A stretch of 64,000 bases of DNA from an uncultured SAR86 cluster bacterium (GTDB lineage: Bacteria; Pseudomonadota; Gammaproteobacteria; Magnimaribacterales; Magnimaribacteraceae): assembly GCA_937773605.1 (NCBI GenBank), contig CALJVP010000009.1:31651-95650 (forward strand). The letters are read 5' to 3'. Below are positions 46,331 through 55,614 of the stretch, one piece after another. The number at the start of each line of letters is the position of its first letter. Positions within the stretch are counted from its first letter, which is position 1. The position numbers and the translations under genes were made by a program. Below the pieces are notes generated by a model that saw only the letters and a list, made by a program, of their open reading frames with translations, had not been told where the DNA came from and ran no database searches.

Positions 46331-47192
46331 TTAAAACTTCTCTCACCCAATCAGAGGTTTGTTTGATGCCACCAAATGGGAAAAAATGGACTTGCTCAAT
46401 ATTAAACTTGGGGTCTTTGGCTTTGTATTCGGCTAGATCCCTTAAGACTTGTGTTGGTTCATAAGGCAATAATAGTTTTGTTATATCTTTTGCTCTTTTA
46501 GTGAGAATTTTCATCGAAGAACCTATTCCACATTCGATCGAAAATTTGAGTATCGTTTGTAGTTTTGCCGGTCCGGCTATACCAATATGAATAGGAATAT
46601 CAATTCCATCATCCTTTATATCATCCATCCATTTTTTTACGACATTGGCATCAAAACAAAATTGAGTAGCAATTGCCATTTCAGCATCTGTTCTTTTAGA
46701 AAATTCTTGCTTCCACGATAGGGCTTCAGATACATTTTTGATTTCGCCATCAGGATCTATATCTTTATTACCTTCAGGATGTCCTGCTATATGCAGTCTT
46801 TTAAAACCAGCTAAATCAAATAGGCCTGATTCGATTAACTTGATAGAGGAATCATAGTCCCCTATTGGCTTAGGCGAACCTCCGGCTATCAAAAGTGCTT
46901 CATCTACTCCAGCCTCATTCTGATACATAGAAAGCCAATCACCTAACATAGCCTTATTTTTAATTACTCTAGCAGGGATATGAGGCATTACGGTGAATCC
47001 TTCATCATTAAGCTTTTTAGCTGCAGGAACCATTTCTGTAATATCTGCGTCTTGTAGGTGGGCTAAATAAACTCTCGTACTTTTAGGCAAAATATCTCCA
47101 AAAGACTCAGTTTTGGCAACAGTCTTTGGAATTACTTCAATAGAATATCCTGAAATAAAATCTTTTAAATATGTATTAATCATTGTTCCCAT
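46323..47192 (-). CDS. Methylenetetrahydrofolate reductase family protein (MetF-like)
   Basis: 289 aa flavin-dependent TIM barrel of the MetF type. STRVYLAHLQDADITEMVPAA, GFTVMPHIPAR, EALLIAGGSPKPIGDY, LHIAGHPEGN and the terminal FFPFGGIKQTSDW follow the alphaproteobacterial-style variant rather than E. coli MetF. It interconverts 5-methyl-THF and 5,10-methylene-THF. Next to the DmdA-like proteins, it may run in the oxidative direction to recover methyl groups (inference). It is translated with the CoA-binding protein and lies 45 bases after the HPP gene. Confidence 0.85.
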   Translation of the reverse strand: MGTMINTYLKDFISGYSIEVIPKTVAKTESFGDILPKSTRVYLAHLQDADITEMVPAAKKLNDEGFTVMPHIPARVIKNKAMLGDWLSMYQNEAGVDEALLIAGGSPKPIGDYDSSIKLIESGLFDLAGFKRLHIAGHPEGNKDIDPDGEIKNVSEALSWKQEFSKRTDAEMAIATQFCFDANVVKKWMDDIKDDGIDIPIHIGIAGPAKLQTILKFSIECGIGSSMKILTKRAKDITKLLLPYEPTQVLRDLAEYKAKDPKFNIEQVHFFPFGGIKQTSDWVREVLND

Positions 47193-47237
47193 AGAAATTA
47201 ACTACGTTTCTTATTTCAAAAGTAAATAGTGCTCTAT

Positions 47238-47708
47238 TTACTTTGCAGCCTTCTTCAAGTCCTTGAAGGTAAAATAATTCCTCTTTAAGGATTTGTTATA
47301 AATAATTGCAAATAGAACTATAAAAGATGCTCCCACTGCAACCGGCATTAGAATAAAGCCCATCCCTTTTGCGCCAAGGATAGCAATAATAGGGTTGGCT
47401 CCAGCTGGTGGATGGACAGTCTTAGTTGCCATCATTAAGAATATTGCTAATCCAACAGCCAAACCCAAACTGATAAAAGAAGAGCCTAATACGGAGAAAA
47501 CAAAAACCCCAGAAAAAGCAGATATTATATGACCAAATAAAATATTTTTTGGATGGGCCAAAGGACTTTCATGAACTGCCATCACTAAAACCATGCTTGC
47601 TCCAAATGGCGGTATCAACCAGAGATTACTTTCATCGAAAGAATTAAGATAAGCCAATACAGAAATACATAAGAATGCTCCGAAAGCAGAAATAAAATTA
47701 TTTTTCAT
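47238..47708 (-). CDS. HPP-family integral membrane protein
   Basis: 156 aa with four to five hydrophobic segments and the HPPAGANP motif in KTVHPPAGANPIIAILG, plus the N-terminal PPFGASMVLV. A plant HPP protein transports nitrite into plastids; bacterial members are uncharacterised. The ATG lies in the stop of the dioxygenase gene (four-base overlap), so the two are translationally coupled and may act on the same or a derived substrate. Confidence 0.85.
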   Translation of the reverse strand: MKNNFISAFGAFLCISVLAYLNSFDESNLWLIPPFGASMVLVMAVHESPLAHPKNILFGHIISAFSGVFVFSVLGSSFISLGLAVGLAIFLMMATKTVHPPAGANPIIAILGAKGMGFILMPVAVGASFIVLFAIIYNKSLKRNYFTFKDLKKAAK

Positions 47709-48766
47709 ATAATGGAATTGTTTAGGGCATTATCATATACAAAATAAGCGTCCTGCAAATGTCTTTTTCCATTAGGAATAAATGGTTCTCTGGCGTGTAA
47801 AACTCTTAAACTCGCAATAACTAATACCTCTCCTTCATTCAATCTAAAAGTTGAACGATATTTGCTGTCATGAACCCTAGCTGAAATCTCGTGATAAGCT
47901 TTGTAAAAACTTTTTATGCCCTTCATGGCGGGATCTACCATCTGCATTAATTGATTTGAAAATCTAAAACTTTCTACAGACCCATCAGACGAACATTCAA
48001 TAATGGGAGCCTCAGCGTATGTTTCATTATTTTTATCGAACTGTCTAAAAGGAACATTAAATTTTTTTAAAGTATTAAAATATTCAGGATTATCTTTTCT
48101 CAAATCTTCAATAATTTCCCAACCATCGACAATTATTAATTCTCCTCCTTCACATTCATTTTCTAACATGTGAAGAGCCTGGACACTCGGCTGAGACTTA
48201 TAGCTTGCAAAATCATTATGAGGAGGAAGCCCCCTTGAGGTATGAGCAACATTGTAAACATTTCCGGTTACAGAAACATTATGAATCCTTTCAAATAATG
48301 TCTCATGAATTGGTCCGAATCTTTTAGATAAAAGCTCCAATGTATTTGGTTCCTTTGGCGCATTATTCAAAATAATTACCCCAAAACTAACAAAAGTTTT
48401 AAGTGCCTCAGAGGCAATCTCTTTATCGTCCAAAAATTCTGACCAATCAACTCTTCTGGGAATAAACTTACTTGACCATGACTTATGTTCTGGATATCTA
48501 GGTTTGCCACTTTCTTCTATTTTATCCAACGGGATCAACGATTGGTGGTTATCAGGCCATAAAATAAATAGGCTTTGATCTTTCATTTCAACGCTCTTCG
48601 GGGAAATATCTACTGGGACTGTATGCAAGAGAAATTGTTTCTCTTCAGTCTCTATAATTCTGCATTCATCACATTGACAATTATCTCTTAACCATAAGAA
48701 TGGTAAATCGTATTGCTTGTTTGAACCTGTTGATAATATTACTGAATCATCTTGAATCTTAATCAT
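47705..48766 (-). CDS. Gamma-butyrobetaine hydroxylase-like 2-oxoglutarate dioxygenase
   Basis: 353 aa in two parts. The N-terminal zinc-type domain (about 1-90) has WLRDNCQCDECR, the Cys cluster of gamma-butyrobetaine and trimethyllysine hydroxylases. The C-terminal TauD-like Fe(II) domain holds the HxD ligands in PPHNDFA and the distal His in LHAREPF, with HLQDAYF near the end. Known members hydroxylate gamma-butyrobetaine to carnitine. Together with the nearby BCCT and demethylation genes this supports quaternary-amine metabolism; the exact substrate is not proven. Confidence 0.85.
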   Translation of the reverse strand: MIKIQDDSVILSTGSNKQYDLPFLWLRDNCQCDECRIIETEEKQFLLHTVPVDISPKSVEMKDQSLFILWPDNHQSLIPLDKIEESGKPRYPEHKSWSSKFIPRRVDWSEFLDDKEIASEALKTFVSFGVIILNNAPKEPNTLELLSKRFGPIHETLFERIHNVSVTGNVYNVAHTSRGLPPHNDFASYKSQPSVQALHMLENECEGGELIIVDGWEIIEDLRKDNPEYFNTLKKFNVPFRQFDKNNETYAEAPIIECSSDGSVESFRFSNQLMQMVDPAMKGIKSFYKAYHEISARVHDSKYRSTFRLNEGEVLVIASLRVLHAREPFIPNGKRHLQDAYFVYDNALNNSII

Positions 48767-48847
48767 AATTAAAAATCAAATCTTGTTATTTTTTCCTTTA
48801 AATAACTATATTTGTTTTTTCTCTTTAAGTAATTAAAAAAGAAGAAA

Positions 48848-48923
48848 TGGTGGAGCCAGTCGGGATCGAACCGACGACCTCATCCGTGCAAGGGATGCGC
48901 TCTCCCAGCTGAGCTATGGCCCC
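48848..48923 (-). tRNA. tRNA-Ala (anticodon TGC)
   Basis: A 76-base cloverleaf with encoded CCA: acceptor GGGGCCA paired with TGGCTCC (one G-U), anticodon loop CTTGCAC and T arm GTCGGTTCGATCCCGAC. It is a solitary gene, not in an rRNA operon. Upstream TAATCT followed by ACGCACC may be its -10 and discriminator, though the -35 is poor. Confidence 0.97.
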
Positions 48924-48983
48924 ACTTAGGGGTGCGTAGATTAACAAAAAGAAAAAACTAAGAAAGTAATATTTTACCTTTTT

Positions 48984-49673
48984 CTAAAGAGAAGCAACCT
49001 TCCCTATGGCGTCATGAATTCTCTTAAGAGTTTCTTTCTGGTCCAGATCTTTAGTCAACTTGTAATGTGGATGACCTAAAGTTGCTAAATCATTAGCCAC
49101 TTCCATGGCTCTAATCATCAAGTTGTCTGGCTCTGTAACTTCATCCAAATAACCCGGTTCAATAGCTTTCTCAACAGGATAAGCTTCAGCATTAAGAATA
49201 GCCCTATACCAATGTGTTTTCGAGATCCTGGATTTAGATATCTCTAAAATAGGGGTTGGAATGGACATGTTGTTCCTTGTCTCATTCGCTTGAACTATGA
49301 ACTGCCCTTTAGCTCCCAGACGATAGTCAGCACAACACAGTAAAAAAGCTCCCAACGCCACGCCGTGCCCACTGCATGCTGCAATTACGGGTCTTGGAAA
49401 ATTATAAATCCTTGCGAGTAAAGTAAACCCTGCTTTGACCATTGCAGCAACAGCATCAGCATCCCCTGAAGAAATAATTTTTAAATCAAATCCTGCAGAG
49501 AAGATACCGGGCCTTCCTGTAATTACCAGTGAGCCTTTATCGCCTGGCACCTGATCTAACAGGTTACTTACGGTGCTGCTCATCTCAGGAGAAAAGACAT
49601 TGGCCTTTCCATCGTTAAGAGTGATTATAGAAACATCTCCCTCTGTCGTTAAAGTTGCTATTTGATCCGTCAT
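48984..49673 (-). CDS. Crotonase/enoyl-CoA hydratase family protein
   Basis: 229 aa short crotonase-fold protein. IITLNDGKANVFSPEM starts the fold, FSAGFDLKI is the first oxyanion loop and CSGHGVALGAFLLCCADYRLGA the second. The usual catalytic Glu positions read AFLL and MSIPTP, so it is probably not a classical hydratase; isomerase or hydrolase activity or a non-enzymatic role is possible. It is single-gene, divergent from the SDR gene (75-base gap). Confidence 0.82.
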   Translation of the reverse strand: MTDQIATLTTEGDVSIITLNDGKANVFSPEMSSTVSNLLDQVPGDKGSLVITGRPGIFSAGFDLKIISSGDADAVAAMVKAGFTLLARIYNFPRPVIAACSGHGVALGAFLLCCADYRLGAKGQFIVQANETRNNMSIPTPILEISKSRISKTHWYRAILNAEAYPVEKAIEPGYLDEVTEPDNLMIRAMEVANDLATLGHPHYKLTKDLDQKETLKRIHDAIGKVASL

Positions 49674-49748
49674 TTTTCTTCCTTAATATTAGTGTTTTAG
49701 AGCCCTATATTCTAATATCTATAAGAATAACTCAAACTAATATTTTTT

Positions 49749-50528
49749 ATGGAAGGATTTAAGAATTTATCTAGATCGGTTAAAGACAGAGTTACCTTAA
49801 TCACTGGTGCAGGCAGTGGAATGGGTAAAGCCACGGCATTAGTTTTTGCTTCTGAAGGAGCCAAAGTCATTGCCACAGATATAAACGAAGAGAACGTCAA
49901 AAAAGTTGCTGAGGAAATTAAATCTTCAGGCGGAGAATGTGTTGGCATAGCACTTGATGTGACCGACAAAGCTAATATCAACGAAGCTTTGGAGATGGGT
50001 ATCAAAGAATTTGGGCATTTAGATCACCTGATAAACAATGCAGGTATATCTTTGCCTACAACAATTGAAGATGATGACTACGATGATCATTGGAAAACAA
50101 CTTTGGATGTGGTTCTTACAGGTCAAGTAAACCTTATTAGAGCATCATTGCCTTACCTTTTGAGATCAGACGCTGCAAGAATAGTTAATATTTCCTCAAC
50201 AGAAGGATTTGGCGCTACCCCTTTTGTGAGTCCTTATACCGCAGCAAAACATGGAGTAATAGGATTAACGCGGTCATTGGCTTTAGAACTGGGGCCTCAA
50301 GGTATCAACGTCAATTGCATTTGTCCCGGTCCTATCAACACAAACATGACAGCGTCAATCGACACAAAAGATAAAGCCACTTTTGCCAGACGGCGTGTTG
50401 GCCTTAAACGGTATGGTGAACCTGAAGAAGTAGCCCACGCCACTCTTAGCTTGTGTCTACCAGCGTCGTCTTTTATTAACGGAGTCGCTTTACCGGTGGA
50501 TGGCGGACTTTCAATAAGAAGAGCTTAA
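49749..50528 (+). CDS. Short-chain dehydrogenase/reductase
   Basis: 259 aa classical SDR. The cofactor loop is TGAGSGMGKA, NNAG is present, and the catalytic Ser-Tyr-Lys are in NISSTEG and YTAAKHG. Asp at the end of strand 2 (IATDINEEN) favours NAD(H). ICPGPINTNM and the terminal GGLSIRRA are usual. The substrate cannot be read from sequence. It is nine bases before the M28 peptidase gene, so the two are probably co-transcribed. Confidence 0.9.
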   Translation: MEGFKNLSRSVKDRVTLITGAGSGMGKATALVFASEGAKVIATDINEENVKKVAEEIKSSGGECVGIALDVTDKANINEALEMGIKEFGHLDHLINNAGISLPTTIEDDDYDDHWKTTLDVVLTGQVNLIRASLPYLLRSDAARIVNISSTEGFGATPFVSPYTAAKHGVIGLTRSLALELGPQGINVNCICPGPINTNMTASIDTKDKATFARRRVGLKRYGEPEEVAHATLSLCLPASSFINGVALPVDGGLSIRRA

Positions 50529-50537
50529 GGAAAAAAT

Positions 50538-52160
50538 ATGAAACGAATAATCTTAATAACCCTGACCCTCTCTATTCTTGGAGCCTGCTCATACGATAAC
50601 GCCATAAACGAAGAGAATCTGCATAAACACATTGAAATTCTAGCTTCGGATGATTTTGGTGGAAGAGCTCCAGGCTCTGATGGCGGAGAAAAAACTAAAG
50701 ATTACATAAAAAAAGAATTTTTAAAATCAGGACTGGTTCCCATAAAAGAAGATTTCTATCTTGATGTCCCGTTGAGCAAAATGGTCGTGGACGTTAACAA
50801 GTCTTCTTTTAGCATTGAAACAAAAAAGGGAGTAAGGAAACTATCAGCAGGAAGTGAATCTGTGTTCTGGAGTAAACAAGTAAAAGAAGAAATCTCTATA
50901 GAATCCAGTGAATTAGTTTTTGTTGGTTACGGAGTCGTAGCTCCTGAATACGGATGGAATGACTACAAAGACATAGACGTTAGAGGCAAGACTCTTGTCA
51001 TGTTGATTAATGATCCAGGTTTTTACTTAGAAGATCCTGATTTATTCAAAGGCAAAGCCATGACTTACTACGGTCGTTGGGTTTATAAATTTGAAGAGGC
51101 AGCAAGACAAGGCGCAGAAGCCGTTTTAATTATTCATGAAACAGCTCCTGCTGCTTATCCTTGGCAGGTTGTTGAAACAAGTTGGACCGGTAAGCAGATA
51201 GATCTTAAACGAGAAGACATGGGAGCCAGTAGAGTAAAAATAGAAGGTTGGATAACTTCAGAAGTGGCAAAGGAACTTTTTAGTGAATCCGGATTGGACT
51301 TGGAAGCTCTAAAGAAGAAAGCTCTTGATAAAAATTTTACCGCTGTGCCGATGGGAAATCTAAAAGCCAATGCCACGCTGTTTAATGAAATTAGTTTTGC
51401 CAACTCTCATAACGTTGCGGGAATTAAAATAGGAAGTAAACACCCAGATGAATACGTTCTGATGATGGCGCATTGGGATCACCTTGGAACAAAAGATGAA
51501 CATTCCGTTACTAATGACCACATCTACAATGGAGCTGTCGATAATGCAACTGGCGTGGCAGGAATACTCGAACTCGCGAACTTTTTTAAATCAATAGAAA
51601 CTGAAAGATCCCTGTTATTTTTAGCTGTTACTGCTGAAGAATCGGGACTTCTGGGTTCTCAATATTTTGCTGAATACCCTCCCATAGATCTCTCAAAAGT
51701 GGTTGCTGGTTATAACTTTGATGCTGTCTTGCCGGTTGGAAAAACTAAAGATGTTATCGTTGTAGGTTACGGAGCTTCTGAACTTGAAGATATATTAAAA
51801 ACTGAATTAGATAAATTAGATAAATACATCACGCCTGATCCACAACCGGAAAAAGGTTATTTTTATCGTTCAGACCATATCAGCCTAGCCAAAAAAGGCG
51901 TGCCTGTTCTCTACGCTGATGGTGGAGTTGATAAAATAATTGGAGGGGTTGAAGCGGGATCTAAGATTGCAAATGCTTATACCGCGAATGACTACCATCA
52001 GCCTTCGGATGAATACAGCAAAGACTGGGACTTAAGTGGTTTTAATGATCAACTAACCATCACCACCAACATGGTTCTTAGATTAGCCAATTCAGGTGAA
52101 TGGCCTAAGTGGTATGAAGGCAATGAATTTAAGGCAATAAGAGAAGCCTCTCAAGAATAA
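50538..52160 (+). CDS. M28-family zinc metallopeptidase, lipoprotein
   Basis: 540 aa. Lipobox LGAC (Cys16) after a hydrophobic signal, so probably anchored in the envelope. A PA domain is inserted (about residues 110-270), and the peptidase core shows the co-catalytic zinc ligands: HWDHLG, DNATGVAG, TAEESGLLGS and the terminal YHQPSDEY. Members are aminopeptidases acting on exported peptides. GGAAAAA lies before the ATG. The stop faces the redoxin gene with only one base between the two stop codons, so no terminator fits there. Confidence 0.92.
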   Translation: MKRIILITLTLSILGACSYDNAINEENLHKHIEILASDDFGGRAPGSDGGEKTKDYIKKEFLKSGLVPIKEDFYLDVPLSKMVVDVNKSSFSIETKKGVRKLSAGSESVFWSKQVKEEISIESSELVFVGYGVVAPEYGWNDYKDIDVRGKTLVMLINDPGFYLEDPDLFKGKAMTYYGRWVYKFEEAARQGAEAVLIIHETAPAAYPWQVVETSWTGKQIDLKREDMGASRVKIEGWITSEVAKELFSESGLDLEALKKKALDKNFTAVPMGNLKANATLFNEISFANSHNVAGIKIGSKHPDEYVLMMAHWDHLGTKDEHSVTNDHIYNGAVDNATGVAGILELANFFKSIETERSLLFLAVTAEESGLLGSQYFAEYPPIDLSKVVAGYNFDAVLPVGKTKDVIVVGYGASELEDILKTELDKLDKYITPDPQPEKGYFYRSDHISLAKKGVPVLYADGGVDKIIGGVEAGSKIANAYTANDYHQPSDEYSKDWDLSGFNDQLTITTNMVLRLANSGEWPKWYEGNEFKAIREASQE

Positions 52161-52161
52161 T

Positions 52162-53967
52162 TTAATCCTCCCTGCTTGCCCTGTAGTTTTCTGAAGTTTG
52201 AGAAGAAACCACTTCATCTTCTTTCACGTGCCTCATCATAAAAGCACCAAATAGCATTTCTTCAAAAGATTGGTCGCCCCAGTAAACATCAACAGAGGGA
52301 TCAGGGTTGGCTAGATTTTGTTTTGAGTTATCCCACCAATTGATTTGCTTAAGCTTAGATCCTTTTGGGATAAAGACCGGTTCTTTAAAATCATAAGAAG
52401 TTTGCCAATTGAAATCGTAATTAGGTACGGATAATAGAATTTCCTCTTCACCATCAGGATAAATGACACTTACTTCCATGGCCTTGCCTCTGTAGTGAGC
52501 GTGAGGTAATACACTGTAAAGTAGAGAATCTTTCTTAACAGTCATTGTGTCGAACTCCTGATGATTCTTTGCTCCTGCAGGGATCTTAATCCTTGAATTA
52601 ATCATACTGTTAGTAAAAATTTCGTGTTCAGGGGCCTCATCTAAAACCCAAATACCCATCTTGGAGGAATCAACTGTCTTTCTGCCGACTGGCGTGTAGT
52701 GCACTTGAAACTCAAAAGTAACATCTGAGGGCAAGAAGGTACCGGAATTATCCGGAAAAGGATTGGTCGTGATTCCAGGAGCGTAACCGCGAAGACCTTT
52801 CATGGTCCTAAAATTTAATCTGCCTTTCCTAGGGCCCTTTAAGTTAACTTCACCAAAAGAAGTAATGACATGATGCAAGACTGCTTTATCCCCTGGAACT
52901 ATTTCAGTTGCCTTAACCCATATATCTTCTTTTATGTTGTTCTTAACAAAATGATACTTATAGTCAACCACGCCCGTTGCCGGAATGTCTGTGGTGGGAA
53001 TCTCAATGACGTAGTCTGGTGGTCCAAGTTCTGATTCATTTGACCAAACGGATTCACTGATTTCTGCTTCCAGTAATGGGTCGTTGCCTTCCCCTCTGGG
53101 AGAACCACTTTCTATCCAGTGCACAAGCTTTTTCATTTCATCAGAACTCAAAGATCTGTCGTTACTGAAATGACCTATGCTTGGGTCTGCATGCCATGGT
53201 GGCATTCTTTTCGTTCTTATGACCTCTCTCATCATCAATGAAAAACCTTTGACCATGTTGTAATCAGTCATTGCCCACGGACCCAGGCCTCCTTTTCTAT
53301 GGCACGCAGTGCAATTATCGATGAGTATTGGAGCTATATCTTGTGAGTACGAGATGAGCTTATGCTCTGCTTTGTTTCTTTGTTCTGGAAAATTAATCAA
53401 ACAGCCCAAAGAGTCTGTGGAAGAAAGAGCGACCGCTCTTCCTTCTATAACTTGATCAAGTGCATCCTTTAAAAAATGTTGAGAAGCTTCTTTTTTTTGA
53501 TTCTCATAACTAAGGCGATCATCAAGAGCTCCGGTATATGCCACCTTCCATGTTTTAGGATCAACAATAAAGACTTCTCCGGTGCGAGTGATTTCTAACG
53601 CTTCACCGATAAGCTGAGTGTCATCCATGAGGATAGGCAGCTTGTAATCATACGATGCAGCTTCTTCTAGAATACTGGCCTTAGAATCTTGCAAGTTAGA
53701 ATTCAGCATAAAAAACTTAACTTTTTTTCCGGAATACATTTCCTCTAATTCATGAAAACGCACAGAAGCATTCCTAGCAATAGGACATCCGTTGCCTTGT
53801 ACCAGAAAGACCAGAGCCTCATGGTCTGAATAATAGAAAAGCTCATGGGAGTTACCCAACTGATCGTTTAATCTAAAATTTTCAACTTTTTGATTGGCTT
53901 CAATAGAATGTATTCCGACAGAAAACAAAACTATGAGTGATGTGATTATAAGTTTAAATTTTTTCAT
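52162..53967 (-). CDS. Periplasmic redoxin / cytochrome c / copper monooxygenase-like fusion protein
   Basis: I take the start at 53967 (MKKFKLIITSLIVLF), which restores a signal peptide; the ORF-track start would place it inside the upstream esterase gene. The 601 aa then hold a redoxin domain (about residues 30-170, single Cys in GNGCPIARN), a cytochrome c-type segment with the CTACH haem motif (about 220-300) and a C-terminal part like copper type II monooxygenases (VLHHVITSFGE, LPHAHYRGKAMEV). It is probably an exported redox enzyme. No function assigned; the substrate and electron partner are unknown. It follows the esterase by five bases. Confidence 0.78.
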   Translation of the reverse strand: MKKFKLIITSLIVLFSVGIHSIEANQKVENFRLNDQLGNSHELFYYSDHEALVFLVQGNGCPIARNASVRFHELEEMYSGKKVKFFMLNSNLQDSKASILEEAASYDYKLPILMDDTQLIGEALEITRTGEVFIVDPKTWKVAYTGALDDRLSYENQKKEASQHFLKDALDQVIEGRAVALSSTDSLGCLINFPEQRNKAEHKLISYSQDIAPILIDNCTACHRKGGLGPWAMTDYNMVKGFSLMMREVIRTKRMPPWHADPSIGHFSNDRSLSSDEMKKLVHWIESGSPRGEGNDPLLEAEISESVWSNESELGPPDYVIEIPTTDIPATGVVDYKYHFVKNNIKEDIWVKATEIVPGDKAVLHHVITSFGEVNLKGPRKGRLNFRTMKGLRGYAPGITTNPFPDNSGTFLPSDVTFEFQVHYTPVGRKTVDSSKMGIWVLDEAPEHEIFTNSMINSRIKIPAGAKNHQEFDTMTVKKDSLLYSVLPHAHYRGKAMEVSVIYPDGEEEILLSVPNYDFNWQTSYDFKEPVFIPKGSKLKQINWWDNSKQNLANPDPSVDVYWGDQSFEEMLFGAFMMRHVKEDEVVSSQTSENYRASRED

Positions 53968-53972
53968 GAGTT

Positions 53973-55505
53973 CTAAGAGATTCTCCTTAGTAAATTGTAG
54001 ATATTCATTCTGGATATATTTTCTTGTCCTATCTTGGGTCCAAGTAGGTGCCAAGTGTCTTTGTTTAATTTCATGGTTTCCCAGTCTGGAATATCGTCCC
54101 CGTTTGGATTTCCTATTTTAGAAAAGTTTGTCCAATAAGCAAGCATGATTCTTGATAATTCAGGATCTTCAATCGGTCCTAATCCCCCCACGCCAAATAC
54201 ATACGCAATCTCAGAAGCATGAAAGGCCCCTAAAATCTCTCCGGCTTTTCCTGAAGGTTTTTGGTTAAAATGATAGAAGTAAATATCTTCTCCTCTGTCA
54301 GCCATGGCCCTAGCTGCGTAATACGAAGGAGCACCAAACAAAGAATCTCCTAATAGTCTTTTACTCGAATCCAACATTTGTTCTTCATCTTTGGCCGGGT
54401 AAATTGCTAATGCAGTTTCTGCGTCTTCTTCAAATTTTTCTTCAATAATTTTTTTAAAAACCTCCTTTGAATTAACTGGCGGAGGAACATCCACTAAAGG
54501 ACTGCCCCAATACAATGCAGTGCCTTCATCTGAATTAGTACCAATGATGGTTGGTACTTTATGGTTAATACCCTCCTCAAACCCTTCAATAATATTGGAT
54601 AGCATAGAAACGTCATCGACAAGAATGGAGGAAGGGAAGCCTATGCCATTCTTTATGACTTCATCAACGGGTAAGGTTCTCATCTTCTCTAATTGATCTG
54701 GTCCTTCTGAAACGCCACATTGATTACCGAAAGAAACTCCTAGAGTGGCTCCAGATATTCCTTCTTCAGAAACCGTTTCAGAATGAAATCTCATGCGAGC
54801 AAAACCTCCGCTTTGTACGATAGCTTTCTGAAATAATCCTTTTGATAAAGGTGAAACCAAAAGAGCTGCTACTGATAAACCCCCTGCTGATTCACCGAAG
54901 ATGGTTACATTAGAGGAATCCCCACCAAATTTTTCTATATTTTGTTGAACCCACTCCAAGGCTTTAATTTGGTCTAAAAGTCCAAAGTTAGTTTTTAATT
55001 TCTCATCGCTGTCATTCAATGTGGGATGAGCTAAAAATCCTAATTCTCCCAAGCGATAATTAATGGTTACTAATACATGACCTTTTTTTAAGATTCCGTC
55101 TGGTAAATAAGGATCGCCGGAACCATATCTTAAAGCACCACCATGTATCCAAACCATAACGGGTCTTTTTTCATCTGAATTTACATTGGGTGAGAAAATG
55201 TTAAGTCGCAAACAATCTTCGGATTCAACAGGAGGTTCTTCAATGGGCATTTCTACTCCATACGCATCGGCTATAGCTCCTCTGAAACCGCCCTCTCCCA
55301 TTCTGAATTGCGGACATTGTGGACCAAAGAATTTTGCATCAAAAGTGTCTGTCCAAGGTATGGGGTCTTGGGGCGCTTTCCATCTGTTCTGCCCTGAAGT
55401 GTCGGCGGCATAAGGAATACCTCTAAAGCTAAAACCTTCTGTTCCATTGAAACTCTCTTTGTAGCCTTGCACTTTTCCTGAATGCACTTCAATTATTGTG
55501 GACAT
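53973..55505 (-). CDS. Type B carboxylesterase
   Basis: 510 aa alpha/beta hydrolase of the carboxylesterase/cholinesterase group. FRGIPYA, EDCLRLNIFSP, the nucleophile elbow FGESAGG (Ser near 195) and the catalytic His in GAFHASEIAYVFG are intact. There is no obvious signal peptide, so cytosolic location is likely. It is the upstream gene of the redoxin/cytochrome fusion (five bases apart), suggesting a shared pathway such as release of an alcohol or phenol that is then oxidised (inference). Confidence 0.9.
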   Translation of the reverse strand: MSTIIEVHSGKVQGYKESFNGTEGFSFRGIPYAADTSGQNRWKAPQDPIPWTDTFDAKFFGPQCPQFRMGEGGFRGAIADAYGVEMPIEEPPVESEDCLRLNIFSPNVNSDEKRPVMVWIHGGALRYGSGDPYLPDGILKKGHVLVTINYRLGELGFLAHPTLNDSDEKLKTNFGLLDQIKALEWVQQNIEKFGGDSSNVTIFGESAGGLSVAALLVSPLSKGLFQKAIVQSGGFARMRFHSETVSEEGISGATLGVSFGNQCGVSEGPDQLEKMRTLPVDEVIKNGIGFPSSILVDDVSMLSNIIEGFEEGINHKVPTIIGTNSDEGTALYWGSPLVDVPPPVNSKEVFKKIIEEKFEEDAETALAIYPAKDEEQMLDSSKRLLGDSLFGAPSYYAARAMADRGEDIYFYHFNQKPSGKAGEILGAFHASEIAYVFGVGGLGPIEDPELSRIMLAYWTNFSKIGNPNGDDIPDWETMKLNKDTWHLLGPKIGQENISRMNIYNLLRRIS

Positions 55506-55614
55506 GCCTATCTCCCCTGTATCGTGTGACGAATAATTCTAACTCTAAACTCCATTAGGAGTTAACATTAAATATATCAACTCAAAGGCATTGAGCCAAA
55601 GAAGGAAGATGGAT

